Made by a program: the position numbers and the translations under genes
The notes under the pieces: generated by a model
The model's database searches: none
What the model saw: only the letters and a program-made list of their open reading frames with translations
What the model was told of the DNA's origin: nothing
In this document: positions 55,145 through 63,759 of the stretch, in pieces
Layout: every line of letters starts with the position of its first letter
How positions within the stretch are numbered: the stretch's first letter is position 1
From: JAADEM01 sp965371855
GTDB lineage: Bacteria; Bacteroidota; Bacteroidia; Bacteroidales; Marinilabiliaceae
Assembly: GCA_965371855.1 (NCBI GenBank)
Contig: CBDUZZ010000008.1
Coordinates: forward strand, 15,299 to 79,298
Reading direction: 5' to 3'
DNA length: 64,000 nucleotides

Positions 55145-56347
55145 ATGAATAATTTGTATAAGTTTTTCGTATCAGGAGGGGTTAGAATAGGTTTTTTGTT
55201 ACTTCTTTTTGCAATAGTTTTTGATTCTTCATGTCAATCGGTCAAACAACAGGTCATTAACGGGGATGAACAGTTTGATAGTTATATTCCGTTAATTAAG
55301 GGGCAACGTATTGGTTTGGTAGTTAATCACACAGCTGTTGTTGATGGTGTGCATTTGGTTGATACTTTGCTTTCACTTGGTGTTAAGGTTGAAAAGATTT
55401 TTGCTCCTGAACATGGTTTCAGAGGTAAGGCTGATGCAGGGGCAACTGTGGCAAACGGGAAAGACAAGAGTACCGGCATTGATATCATCTCCTTGTATGG
55501 TAAGTACAGGAAGCCTACCAAAGAGATGATGGATGGTCTGGATTGTATTCTGTTTGACATTCAGGATGTAGGTGCAAGGTTCTATACCTATATATCGACT
55601 ATGCACTATGTTATGGAGGCTTGTGCCGGGAATGGTGTTAAGTTCATTGTTCTTGACCGGCCAAATCCCAATGGTGATTATTTCGATGGTCCTGTGTTGC
55701 AAAAAGAGTTTAGGTCGTTTGTGGGAATGCACCCTATCCCTGTTGTTCATGGTCTTACCGTTGGTGAGTTGGCATTTATGATAAATGGAGAGGGGTGGCT
55801 GAATGATTGTATGAAATGTCAGCTGCGGGTAATACCTGTGATCAACTACAAACACTCTGTCAGGATACCAGTAGAAATAAAACCGTCACCAAACCTGCCT
55901 ACTGACCTTGCTGTTCGGTTGTATCCTTCACTCTGTTTTTTCGAAGCCACCAAAGTAAGTATCGGCAGAGGTACTCAGGTTCCTTTTCAGGTTATAGGTT
56001 ATCCTGACCCCCGGTTTGGCGATTATACATTTACACCCGGATCTATTAAAGGAATGGCTGAAGATCCTCCTCAAAAAAACAAAAAGTGTTACGGTATTGA
56101 TTTAAGGGGAAAAGAGAATCTGAATCAACAGCTTACTCTGAAATATCTATTGATGTTCAGGGATAAGTTTGAAAATGACTCGGCAATGATAACTAATGAG
56201 CGTTGGTTCAACCTTCTTGCCGGAAACAACACCCTGCTTAAAGATGTAAAGAAAGGATTGAATGAGGAGGAGATACGTCAACATTGGCAGAAAGAACTTG
56301 AAGAGTATGGTAAGATGAGGGATAAGTATTTGATTTATCCGGAATAG
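55145..56347 (+). CDS. namZ: NamZ-like exo-N-acetylmuramidase lipoprotein (DUF1343, GH171)
   Basis: Lipoprotein of 400 residues (signal ending FAIVFDSSC). The DUF1343 core has GQRIGLVVNHTAVVDG, KIFAPEHGFRGKADAGATV, DCILFDIQDVGARFYTYISTM and LDRPNPNGDYFDGPVL, with AFEATKVSIGRGTQVPFQ-like FFEATKVSIGRGT. Members characterised in Bacillus and Tannerella release terminal MurNAc from cell-wall fragments. The next gene but one fuses NagZ-like and AmiE-like domains, the same set as the Bacillus namZ-nagZ-amiE recycling cluster, which supports the role. Confidence 0.88.
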   Translation: MNNLYKFFVSGGVRIGFLLLLFAIVFDSSCQSVKQQVINGDEQFDSYIPLIKGQRIGLVVNHTAVVDGVHLVDTLLSLGVKVEKIFAPEHGFRGKADAGATVANGKDKSTGIDIISLYGKYRKPTKEMMDGLDCILFDIQDVGARFYTYISTMHYVMEACAGNGVKFIVLDRPNPNGDYFDGPVLQKEFRSFVGMHPIPVVHGLTVGELAFMINGEGWLNDCMKCQLRVIPVINYKHSVRIPVEIKPSPNLPTDLAVRLYPSLCFFEATKVSIGRGTQVPFQVIGYPDPRFGDYTFTPGSIKGMAEDPPQKNKKCYGIDLRGKENLNQQLTLKYLLMFRDKFENDSAMITNERWFNLLAGNNTLLKDVKKGLNEEEIRQHWQKELEEYGKMRDKYLIYPE

Positions 56348-56400
56348 ACGTTTTGTAATTATACATTAATATGACAACATTCGATTGGATGCGTTTGTGG

Positions 56401-56647
56401 TAATGCCAAATCATGTTCATGGCATAATTACATTGTTTGGGTTTTGAATTTGCATGGCAAACACGTTTTTATGACCATATAATTCGAGATGACAAATCGT
56501 TTGAAAACCATAAAGAAAGAGTTGAAAGAGATTATAAAGAAAAGTCCTATTGCCAATACTGTTGATAAAACAATTATGCAGGTACAAGCAGCTATTATTG
56601 GAGCAATAGTTGCGACATCGGTTGCAACATCAGCCGGAGGGCGGTAA
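56401..56647 (+). pseudogene. Decayed REP-associated (Y1/HUH) transposase
   Basis: In the 560-bp gap after namZ, one frame reads VVMPNHVHGIITLFG (from 56398), the HUH metal motif of RAYT/Y1 transposases. A shifted frame then gives FAWQTRFYDHIIRDDKSFENH, the conserved C-terminal part. Frame changes, stops and a missing middle show that it is dead. A 52-codon open stretch at 56489-56647 ending VATSVATSAGGR overlaps it. REP-like elements lie on either side in the window. Confidence 0.75.
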
Positions 56648-56704
56648 AAATTGTTAGCAGTTATTTAGAGTGTCTGCAAGAAAACTCTCAAATTTAGAGG
56701 TTTG

Positions 56705-56786
56705 CGTCATTGCGAATGAGGTACGAGTGAAGCAATCTCTATTGGATATCAACAGATTGCTTCGTCCTATCGTCCTCGCAATGACG
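56705..56786. repeat. REP-like dispersed element (copy 3, short form)
   Basis: An 82-bp element from CGTCATT (56705) to AATGACG (56780-56786) with internal AGCAATCT / AGATTGCT inverted segments and no nested palindromes. It lies about 60 bp after the dead transposase and may represent the uninterrupted element. Confidence 0.75.
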
Positions 56787-56907
56787 ATCTGTTTCATGTT
56801 TTCTTGCAGATTCTAATTAATGAGTGTTTTGCTTTATGCAAACTTCTTGATAATATTTTCTAATTAGAGTTAATTCGTGTACATTCGATGACAAATTTTA
56901 ACTGATA

Positions 56908-59859
56908 ATGAAAAAAATATTTCTAATAATAATTGCATTTAATCTCTTTGTCGCAAAAGGGCAGGAGGATATAATTAACCAATCATCTTTTTATACTGCA
57001 GTGGGGGCAGTTTGGGCAGACAGCATAATGCAAACATTGTCGTTGGATGCTAAGATAGCCCAACTTTTCTGGATTGATATACACGCTGATGGTACTCCTT
57101 ATGCTGCTAAAAAGTATTCAGACATTATTAGGAAATACAAACCCGGCGGTATACTTTTCTTTAAGACTTCGCCTTACAGACTTGCTGAGATGAATAACTT
57201 TTTGAATTCATTATCGGATGTACCCCTGTTTTCGGCTATTGATGGTGAGTGGGGTTTAGGTATGCGTTTGGATTCAACCATTTCCTTTCCGTATCAGATG
57301 ACACTTGGTGCTATTCAGAATGATATGACTATTTACCAAATGGGAGTAGATATAAGTAAGCAGTTAAAAAGAGTTGGTTTGAATGTTAATCTGGCTCCTG
57401 TAGTAGATGTGAATAATAACCCTGATAATCCTGTGATAGGGAGGCGTTCGTTTGGGGAGAATCCTGAGCGGGTTGCCGCCAAGGCAATTGCCTATATTGA
57501 AGGTATGCAACAGGAGCATATACTTACATTTGCAAAGCACTTTCCCGGACATGGTGATACCAATGTTGATTCTCATAAAGCATTACCTAAAATAACAGGA
57601 ACCCGTGACCATATCGACTCGGTTGAATTATATCCTTTTAAAAAAGTTATTGAGGCAGGAGTAACAGGAATTATGACAGCTCATCTGGAAGTACCTGCTC
57701 TGGAAAAGAGAAAGGGCGTTCCGGCCAGCTTGTCGGGTGATATCATTAAAAAACTGCTTAAAGACAGCCTTAACTTTAAAGGACTGGTGATTACTGATGC
57801 TATGAACATGAAAGGGGTTAAGGTCGCAGGTAAGCCAGGTAGGGTTGATGCTTTGGCCCTGATAGCCGGTAACGATATTATGGAATATACTGAGAATCTT
57901 CCAATGGCTATTGCTGAGATTAAAAAAGCTGTTAATGCAGGTGAAGTCACAGTAGAAGATATCAATATTAAATGCAGGAGGTCATTGATTGCGAAATATT
58001 GGACAGGATTGAACAGTTATAAGCTTGTAGAAATCTCCGGTTTGACTGATGATTTGAACAGGGGTTACTCTGAATGGCTAAGACATAAGCTTTATGAGTT
58101 AAGTATTACTGTATTGGTCAATAAAGATTCCATTTTGCCATTTAAAGATCTTGATACTCAAAGAACGGCATTAATCAATTTCGGAAATTCAAAAACTACA
58201 AAAGGCTATTATGAGAGATACGACGAAGTGAGCTGCTTTTCGGTTGATGAAAGTTTAACTTATGAGACATTAGAGAATAGTAAAGAATCATTTACGAGAT
58301 ATATTCTCGTTGTTGAAAAAGTTAGTTCAATAGTATCATCTTCACAAAAGCAAAAGCTGTTTAGCCAACTGCTTGTAAATGAAAAATGTGTTGTTGTAGT
58401 TCATGACAACCCCTATAGGTTGAGCAGGATACCACAAATAGTAAATTCTGATGCCATAGTTTTTACATATCAGAATAACAGTACAACACGTGATATTGCG
58501 TCTCAATTAGTGTATGGAGGTATAGGCGCGTCGGGCAGGTTACCGGTTTCAGTCAAAGGTTTGTTTAGGGAGGGAGCCGGTGTTGATGTTTCAGCCTTAG
58601 GCAGGTTGTCATATACTTATCCCGAAGAGACAGGTTTAAGTAGTGACTACATTGTTCCGAAGGTTGATTCAATAATTAATGCAGGTATTGATGTCCGGGC
58701 ATTTCCGGGTTGTTGTGTTTTTGTGGCACATCATTCAAAGGTTGTTTTCTATAAAAGTTATGGATTTCATACTTATAACAAGGTTCATCCTGTACAAAAA
58801 GATGATATTTTTGACCTTGCTTCGGTTACGAAGATATCAGGCCCACTTCCTCTGCTCATGGAGGCATATCAAAATAATATGATAAATCTTGATACTCCTA
58901 TGAGTGATTACTGGTCGGATTGGAGAGGTCGCCTGTTTCATCGTTCCAATAAATCAAATCTTACACTTCGTGAGGTGCTTACCCATGAGGCAGGATTGAA
59001 ACCATATATTAATTATTATCCATTTACATTGAAAGATGGTGCGTTTATACCGAAATGGTATAGTATAAACAGGGATGAAAAACATACTCTGCATATTTCA
59101 CAGAATTTGTATCTTGCCGATAAGTTTAAAAAAAAAGTTTATAGGGAGATTCGTAAATCCCCACTGCTCGAAGAGAAAAAGTATAAATACAGTGGTTTAT
59201 CATTCATGATATACCCTCAAATGTTGTCGGAGCTTTACAGTGAAAACTATACTAAACTACTGTACGACAAATTTTTTCGTCTGCTGGGAGCAACTACTAC
59301 GCGATATATTCCTCTTGATTATTTTTCTGAATCCAGGATACTTCCTACTGAGTATGATAGTATTTACCGTAAAGTATTGATATGTGGATATGTTCATGAT
59401 GAAGCTGCTGCTGTAATGGGTGGTATTTCCGGTAATGCCGGTTTGTTTTCAAATGCCAATGATATTGCCAAGCTGATGCAGATGTATCTGAACGGCGGTG
59501 AGTATGGAGGGCGTAGATACTTATCAGAAGATGTGCTGAGAGAGTTTTCATCTGTTCAGTTTCCCGATAATGGTAACCGACGTGGTCTGGGATTTGACAA
59601 ACCTCTGTTCAACAACTCTTCATATTCTCTTGCTAATTCGTATCCTGCCCCGGGTGTTAGTCAGGAGAGTTTTGGACATAGTGGTTTTACAGGTATTTTT
59701 GTTTGGATGGATCCAAAGGATGAGTTGTTGTACATATTCATGTCTAACAGAGTATACCCAACACGTGATAACAGATTGATATATGAATTGAATATTCGTC
59801 CGTCTGTTCATCAGGTTTTTTATGAGGCGATTAAGGGGAGAGGGGAGTTTGTAAAGTAG
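56908..59859 (+). CDS. NagZ-type GH3 beta-N-acetylglucosaminidase fused to AmiE-like serine hydrolase
   Basis: Secreted fusion of 983 residues (signal MKKIFLIIIAFNLFVAKG). The GH3 part (about 30-560) has FSAIDGEWGLGMRL, AKHFPGHGDTNVDSHKALP with the Asp-His dyad typical of NagZ, and the nucleophile Asp297 in VITDAMNMKGV. The C-terminal part (about 590-980) is a beta-lactamase/PBP4*-like domain with SVTK (Ser639, Lys642), YSGLSF as the Tyr motif and GHSGFTG as the third motif. In Bacillus, NagZ and the beta-lactamase-fold amidase AmiE act in sequence on muropeptides, so the fusion would strip GlcNAc and then cut MurNAc from peptide. Confidence 0.88.
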   Translation: MKKIFLIIIAFNLFVAKGQEDIINQSSFYTAVGAVWADSIMQTLSLDAKIAQLFWIDIHADGTPYAAKKYSDIIRKYKPGGILFFKTSPYRLAEMNNFLNSLSDVPLFSAIDGEWGLGMRLDSTISFPYQMTLGAIQNDMTIYQMGVDISKQLKRVGLNVNLAPVVDVNNNPDNPVIGRRSFGENPERVAAKAIAYIEGMQQEHILTFAKHFPGHGDTNVDSHKALPKITGTRDHIDSVELYPFKKVIEAGVTGIMTAHLEVPALEKRKGVPASLSGDIIKKLLKDSLNFKGLVITDAMNMKGVKVAGKPGRVDALALIAGNDIMEYTENLPMAIAEIKKAVNAGEVTVEDINIKCRRSLIAKYWTGLNSYKLVEISGLTDDLNRGYSEWLRHKLYELSITVLVNKDSILPFKDLDTQRTALINFGNSKTTKGYYERYDEVSCFSVDESLTYETLENSKESFTRYILVVEKVSSIVSSSQKQKLFSQLLVNEKCVVVVHDNPYRLSRIPQIVNSDAIVFTYQNNSTTRDIASQLVYGGIGASGRLPVSVKGLFREGAGVDVSALGRLSYTYPEETGLSSDYIVPKVDSIINAGIDVRAFPGCCVFVAHHSKVVFYKSYGFHTYNKVHPVQKDDIFDLASVTKISGPLPLLMEAYQNNMINLDTPMSDYWSDWRGRLFHRSNKSNLTLREVLTHEAGLKPYINYYPFTLKDGAFIPKWYSINRDEKHTLHISQNLYLADKFKKKVYREIRKSPLLEEKKYKYSGLSFMIYPQMLSELYSENYTKLLYDKFFRLLGATTTRYIPLDYFSESRILPTEYDSIYRKVLICGYVHDEAAAVMGGISGNAGLFSNANDIAKLMQMYLNGGEYGGRRYLSEDVLREFSSVQFPDNGNRRGLGFDKPLFNNSSYSLANSYPAPGVSQESFGHSGFTGIFVWMDPKDELLYIFMSNRVYPTRDNRLIYELNIRPSVHQVFYEAIKGRGEFVK

Positions 59860-59882
59860 AAAGTTCGTAAAGTAGAAAGTCC
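59851..59882. repeat. Two copies of a 16-mer across a stop codon
   Basis: GTAAAGTAGAAAGTTC is followed by GTAAAGTAGAAAGTCC. The first copy contains the last codons and stop of the GH3 gene. Similar post-stop low-complexity tracts follow the stops at 21067 and 30605. Confidence 0.85.
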
Positions 59883-60108
59883 ATAAGACAAGTACAAAAT
59901 CAACGAATCATCACATCATCACATCAACTCATTTTCATATTCCGGATTTTAGTGGTATAAGTCGTCTTTTCAGTAGTTTCCATTTTGAGTATCTCCAAAC
60001 ACTGCTTCCGCACCATTACATTGTGTGAGTATTAAACTATAACATCCCTGCTTTCACGTAATAGGTATATTTAACTTATTTATGATTTCAGTAGTTTTGG
60101 CAGTAACC

Positions 60109-60518
60109 TCAGAACAACTGACCCTTAAAAGCTAACATAAAGATTATCAACGCTTAATTAATTACTGCTTGGATTTGATAATGATACCAAATTAATTAAA
60201 GTCTCAGTGTGTTTTTCTTAGAAATAATCTTTAATTCTCTGATTATTATGTAATATAAATGTTTCACTAATTGTTTTTCCTGAGACTATCACAAAGTATC
60301 ATGATTAACAACAAAAATGAAACCTGTAACTATCAGGCATATATAATATTACATTTGTTTTTAAAATTTGTTTCCTGAGACCACACGTTTTCGAAAGCAA
60401 ATAGATTAGTATATATAACTCTGACTTGGTAGATATTATAATCTCTAATTACTTAATGTATTTTTCAAAATAACAAATATTGGTATCATCTTAAATCCGC
60501 ACGGGTCAGTTGTTCTGA
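60109..60518. repeat. 16-bp perfect inverted repeat bounding an AT-rich segment
   Basis: The 860-bp non-coding gap 59860-60719 holds TCAGAACAACTGACCC (60109-60124) and its exact reverse complement (60503-60518), 378 bp apart. Inside are two direct copies of TTTCCTGAGAC-like sequence (about 60277 and 60371). No target duplication or transposase is visible. The last 200 bp before the helicase stop are GC-richer, with TTGGC/GTGGCTTGTG-type imperfect repeats. Confidence 0.6.
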
Positions 60519-60719
60519 ATTGCGGTATGCAGTATAGGTATTGTTACCTGCTGGGCTTTCTTCATTTCTATCATTTCATTTTCAATTTAGCACTAAACAA
60601 ATTTTGTTTTTCAGGTTGGCAAAAAAGCGGTGGCAGACAGACAAGCTCTTTTGTAATTTTTGGCTATAGCGTGGCTTGTGTGAATTGCAAATGTGCTTGG
60701 CTGTGTGAGTTGGCTATTC

Positions 60720-63700
60720 CTAAGTAAGCCTCTCCTCTAATAAGTCTTTCCATATTACGAAACCTTTTCGTTCATCTGAATAATCATGGATAACTCTGCT
60801 AAAGTTTTCTGGGTGATTCTCCAGAAAGAGTTGCCTCCCTTTGTTCCTGATTATGTTTAAGTCGTTATTAATATCTATGATCCTATGTTTTAGTGTCTGA
60901 ATATTTTTTTCAAAGTGCCAGATGTACGTTGCTTCTTCAGTATCTAAGGTTTCTATAATCAAGTGATACCCTTCACTCCCTGAAAGTAAAAATACAAACG
61001 AGAAAGGATTCAACACAAAACGAATTTTCATAGTTTTACTCTCATGTTTGGAGGCTAGGTATCTTAATTGTCGAGAGTGTTTAACATCCTTTTTATTCAA
61101 AAGATCATTCAGTAAATCTTCTTCTGACTCATATACTGACTGATTGTTTTGATCTTCCTGCAATTTCTTTAAATCAAGTAAGTTTTCTTCTGATCCTGGA
61201 AAATAACGTTTGTTTAGTATGTCTTTTTCAATAAATCGGAATTTTACACTTTCAATGATTTCTTTGTTGATTCTTTCTATGTCAGGAGAATTAGCAGTTT
61301 GAGCAACTAATACATTGTTTTCAAACTCAACATATATTTCAACTTCCACGAATTTTGATTTCAATACTTTTGAGAAATAAGCTTTTAAAACATCAAATTC
61401 AGGCCGTAGAGCATCATTCTCAACTTCAAATTCAAGTTCATTTTTGAATTCTGGAATCTGGAAATTAAAAGCAACAGCACCATACCGGAAATCCAGTTTA
61501 TCAATTAATATCTTGATTTTTTTGTCTATGCTGAATATTTGGGCAACATCATCCGTTTTTGTATGTTCATCAAATAGTGATGCTTGCTTGTCAAGATACC
61601 TGTAGTGTTTATTCCTTTTTAAGAAAAGACGGTTTAAATAATCAATTTGGTAATCCCGATAATCATAAATAATTGGAGTAACCTCGGAACGTTGTACTCT
61701 GCCAATGTACTGAATAAGTTTGCCTTTGAACGAGAATGGATAAGCTAAAAACAGGCAAGAGGCATTTTGAAGATCAGAACCCTCACCAAAAAATTGCCCG
61801 GTGGTGATCAGTACCTGATAATTCCCCTCGTTAAGTAGTTTCCATTTTATTATTCTACTACTTTCAGAATCTTCCCCACATAATGTAACAGTCTCGAAAG
61901 ATTGTTTAAGAAATTGGTTTAATGTATCTATATGATCCTTTCGCTCTGTAATAATGACAACCTTTTTGCCCATGTTCAACTCAGCTATTACATCTTTTAA
62001 AATTAGTTTGTTTCTGGTTGAGTCATGAATTAAAATTTTTGAAAGAGTTTCGAAAGTATCTGTTTTGGAATTAAAGGGTACATTAAGTGAAGTATTTCTT
62101 ATCTCAATCCTTGGATGCTTGTATTGCTCAATGTCATTTGGTTTGATTTCGGCAATAATTTCTCCAAGATAAATGAAAATAAGTTTGTCATCGTTTCCCT
62201 TTCGGAAGGGTGTGGCTGTCAAACCGTATTGGTAATATGGTGATAATTTTGAAATAGTGTTCCTAAAAGTATCAGCTGGTATGTGATGGCATTCATCTAT
62301 AATGATAGTCCCAAAGGACTGAACAAAATCTTTACTTTCTTGTTTAGTAATGTGTTTTCCAAGGCTTTGAATCATAGCAACTGTAATTGTTTTCCCAATT
62401 TTGGCTTTTCCTTGCCCAATTCTCCCAATTTCATTTTTCGCAATACCAAGGAAGGTTTGAATTCGTTCAATCCACTGTTCAAGTAGTTGCTTCCGGTGCA
62501 CAATGATTAGGGCAGGTTGTTGTTTATCCGCAATGATTTTTAACCCTATCACCGTCTTGCCCGAACCTGGGGGAGCTGAAATAATTCCAAAATCTTTTTG
62601 CGATATCGCCTCAATAGCAATGTGTTGATGTGACCGGAGACTTAGATTATTTGTAAAATCTATTGGAGTTTGTTTTTCCCTATTGTCCAGAAATTCAAAA
62701 TCTATTTTATGTTGTTTGCAATATCTAAGTACTCTTCCGATAAAGCCTCTGGGGATAATTACATCATATTCGGTTTCCTCTATGCATTTGAAAAACCGCT
62801 GTGTACCCCATGTGGTTTTTCCGATTTTCTTTTTAATAAAAAATTCAGAGTTTGCAAAATTGAGTTCCTCTTTTAGGAAGTTGACTAAATCATGCTTCAT
62901 TCCAGATCTGTTCAAGCGAATATCATTGCTTAAAGTGACTTGAAGTTTGCTCGAAATGTTTTGATTATAGTTACTGCTAACAGTATCGGTTATCATGGAT
63001 TGATACAATTCATCTAGATACTTTACAGATACCTTTTGAATAGTAGTTAAAAACTGCCATTGATCAGGATAAAGTTTCAATTCATTATTTGATGGTTTAA
63101 TGAAACAACTATTTCCTTGATTGTAAGAAGGTTTGTGAAATGGAAGAGCAATCAGATTGCCCAAACCTTTACCGGAAAGAAAATTCTGATTAGGAAACAA
63201 GCGGTCAAAACTGGAACTTTTGTCAAATACAGAAAATATACCAGACTGTTCCAGTAGTGTGGTTAAGATTTTTCGGCTTTTGATGGCCTGATAGGGTTGA
63301 TCAAAAAATATCCAGACATGTCCTCCTTTTCCAGAACGTGATCTTTCGAGATAAGATGGAATATTCATTTTCGAGCAGGTTTCAATGAATTTCAGACACT
63401 CTTCTATCCAGTTTTGTTTATCAAAGTCAGCAGCAATAAACCAAGATGTATTGTTTTGAAGCAATGGGTAAATACCTATCAATTGATCGCCATTCAGGTG
63501 TTTTATGATTTGCTTGTCGGTTAGTGGTAGGTAAGTTTTGTCTTTATAGTTTTTAAATGAACCTCCTTTCATTTTGTGCAAGCGGTACATGTATGGGTCG
63601 TATTGATAAGCAGGCATATACCCGCTCTTCTTGCCATTTTGCCAGTGGATAGCAAAGACGTCTTTTCGGGAGTTGAAAAGGGAGTGGATAAGGGCTAACT

Positions 63701-63722
63701 TATGGTTGTCATTTGTAAACAT
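60720..63722 (-). CDS. TOTE-type archaeo-eukaryotic primase fused to SF2 helicase
   Basis: Protein of 1000 residues. The N-terminal primase domain (about 8-235) matches the TOTE conflict-system AEP: SLFNSRKDVFAIHW, IGIYPLLQNNTSWFIAADFD with metal Asp99 and Asp101, LERSRSGKGGHVWIFF with His135, then SFDRLFPNQNFL and GNLIALPFHK. The Cys-x-x-Cys segment usually found between GYxPA and the PLT motif is absent (MKGGSFKNYKDKTYLPLT). The SF2 helicase (about 355-720) has APPGSGKT (386-390), DECH (476-479), GLTATPFRKGNDD and YIGRVQRSE. The C-terminal 280 residues are not recognised. It starts 37 bp after an upstream gene on the same strand. Its likely role is nucleic-acid recognition in an anti-phage or anti-transposon system. 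Confidence 0.88.
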   Translation of the reverse strand: MFTNDNHKLALIHSLFNSRKDVFAIHWQNGKKSGYMPAYQYDPYMYRLHKMKGGSFKNYKDKTYLPLTDKQIIKHLNGDQLIGIYPLLQNNTSWFIAADFDKQNWIEECLKFIETCSKMNIPSYLERSRSGKGGHVWIFFDQPYQAIKSRKILTTLLEQSGIFSVFDKSSSFDRLFPNQNFLSGKGLGNLIALPFHKPSYNQGNSCFIKPSNNELKLYPDQWQFLTTIQKVSVKYLDELYQSMITDTVSSNYNQNISSKLQVTLSNDIRLNRSGMKHDLVNFLKEELNFANSEFFIKKKIGKTTWGTQRFFKCIEETEYDVIIPRGFIGRVLRYCKQHKIDFEFLDNREKQTPIDFTNNLSLRSHQHIAIEAISQKDFGIISAPPGSGKTVIGLKIIADKQQPALIIVHRKQLLEQWIERIQTFLGIAKNEIGRIGQGKAKIGKTITVAMIQSLGKHITKQESKDFVQSFGTIIIDECHHIPADTFRNTISKLSPYYQYGLTATPFRKGNDDKLIFIYLGEIIAEIKPNDIEQYKHPRIEIRNTSLNVPFNSKTDTFETLSKILIHDSTRNKLILKDVIAELNMGKKVVIITERKDHIDTLNQFLKQSFETVTLCGEDSESSRIIKWKLLNEGNYQVLITTGQFFGEGSDLQNASCLFLAYPFSFKGKLIQYIGRVQRSEVTPIIYDYRDYQIDYLNRLFLKRNKHYRYLDKQASLFDEHTKTDDVAQIFSIDKKIKILIDKLDFRYGAVAFNFQIPEFKNELEFEVENDALRPEFDVLKAYFSKVLKSKFVEVEIYVEFENNVLVAQTANSPDIERINKEIIESVKFRFIEKDILNKRYFPGSEENLLDLKKLQEDQNNQSVYESEEDLLNDLLNKKDVKHSRQLRYLASKHESKTMKIRFVLNPFSFVFLLSGSEGYHLIIETLDTEEATYIWHFEKNIQTLKHRIIDINNDLNIIRNKGRQLFLENHPENFSRVIHDYSDERKGFVIWKDLLEERLT

Positions 63723-63759
63723 TTACTTTTCAATTGATACTGCTTTGCGATAGCTTTCT

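Noticed and set aside
56489..56647. 52-residue small protein with hydrophobic VQAAIIGAIVATSVATSAGG tail, possible toxin
   Set aside because: It overlaps the decayed transposase, and such low-complexity tails are seen in RAYT remnants; no antitoxin RNA or promoter was seen.
60109..60518. Invertible promoter switch
   Set aside because: Both flanking genes end at this gap, so a promoter here would read only antisense; no TAnnTTTG box with proper spacing stands out.
60527..60727. Plus-strand 66-residue reading frame at the end of the intergenic gap
   Set aside because: It overlaps the helicase 3' end, lacks a ribosome site, and its sequence derives from imperfect GTGGCTTGTG repeats.
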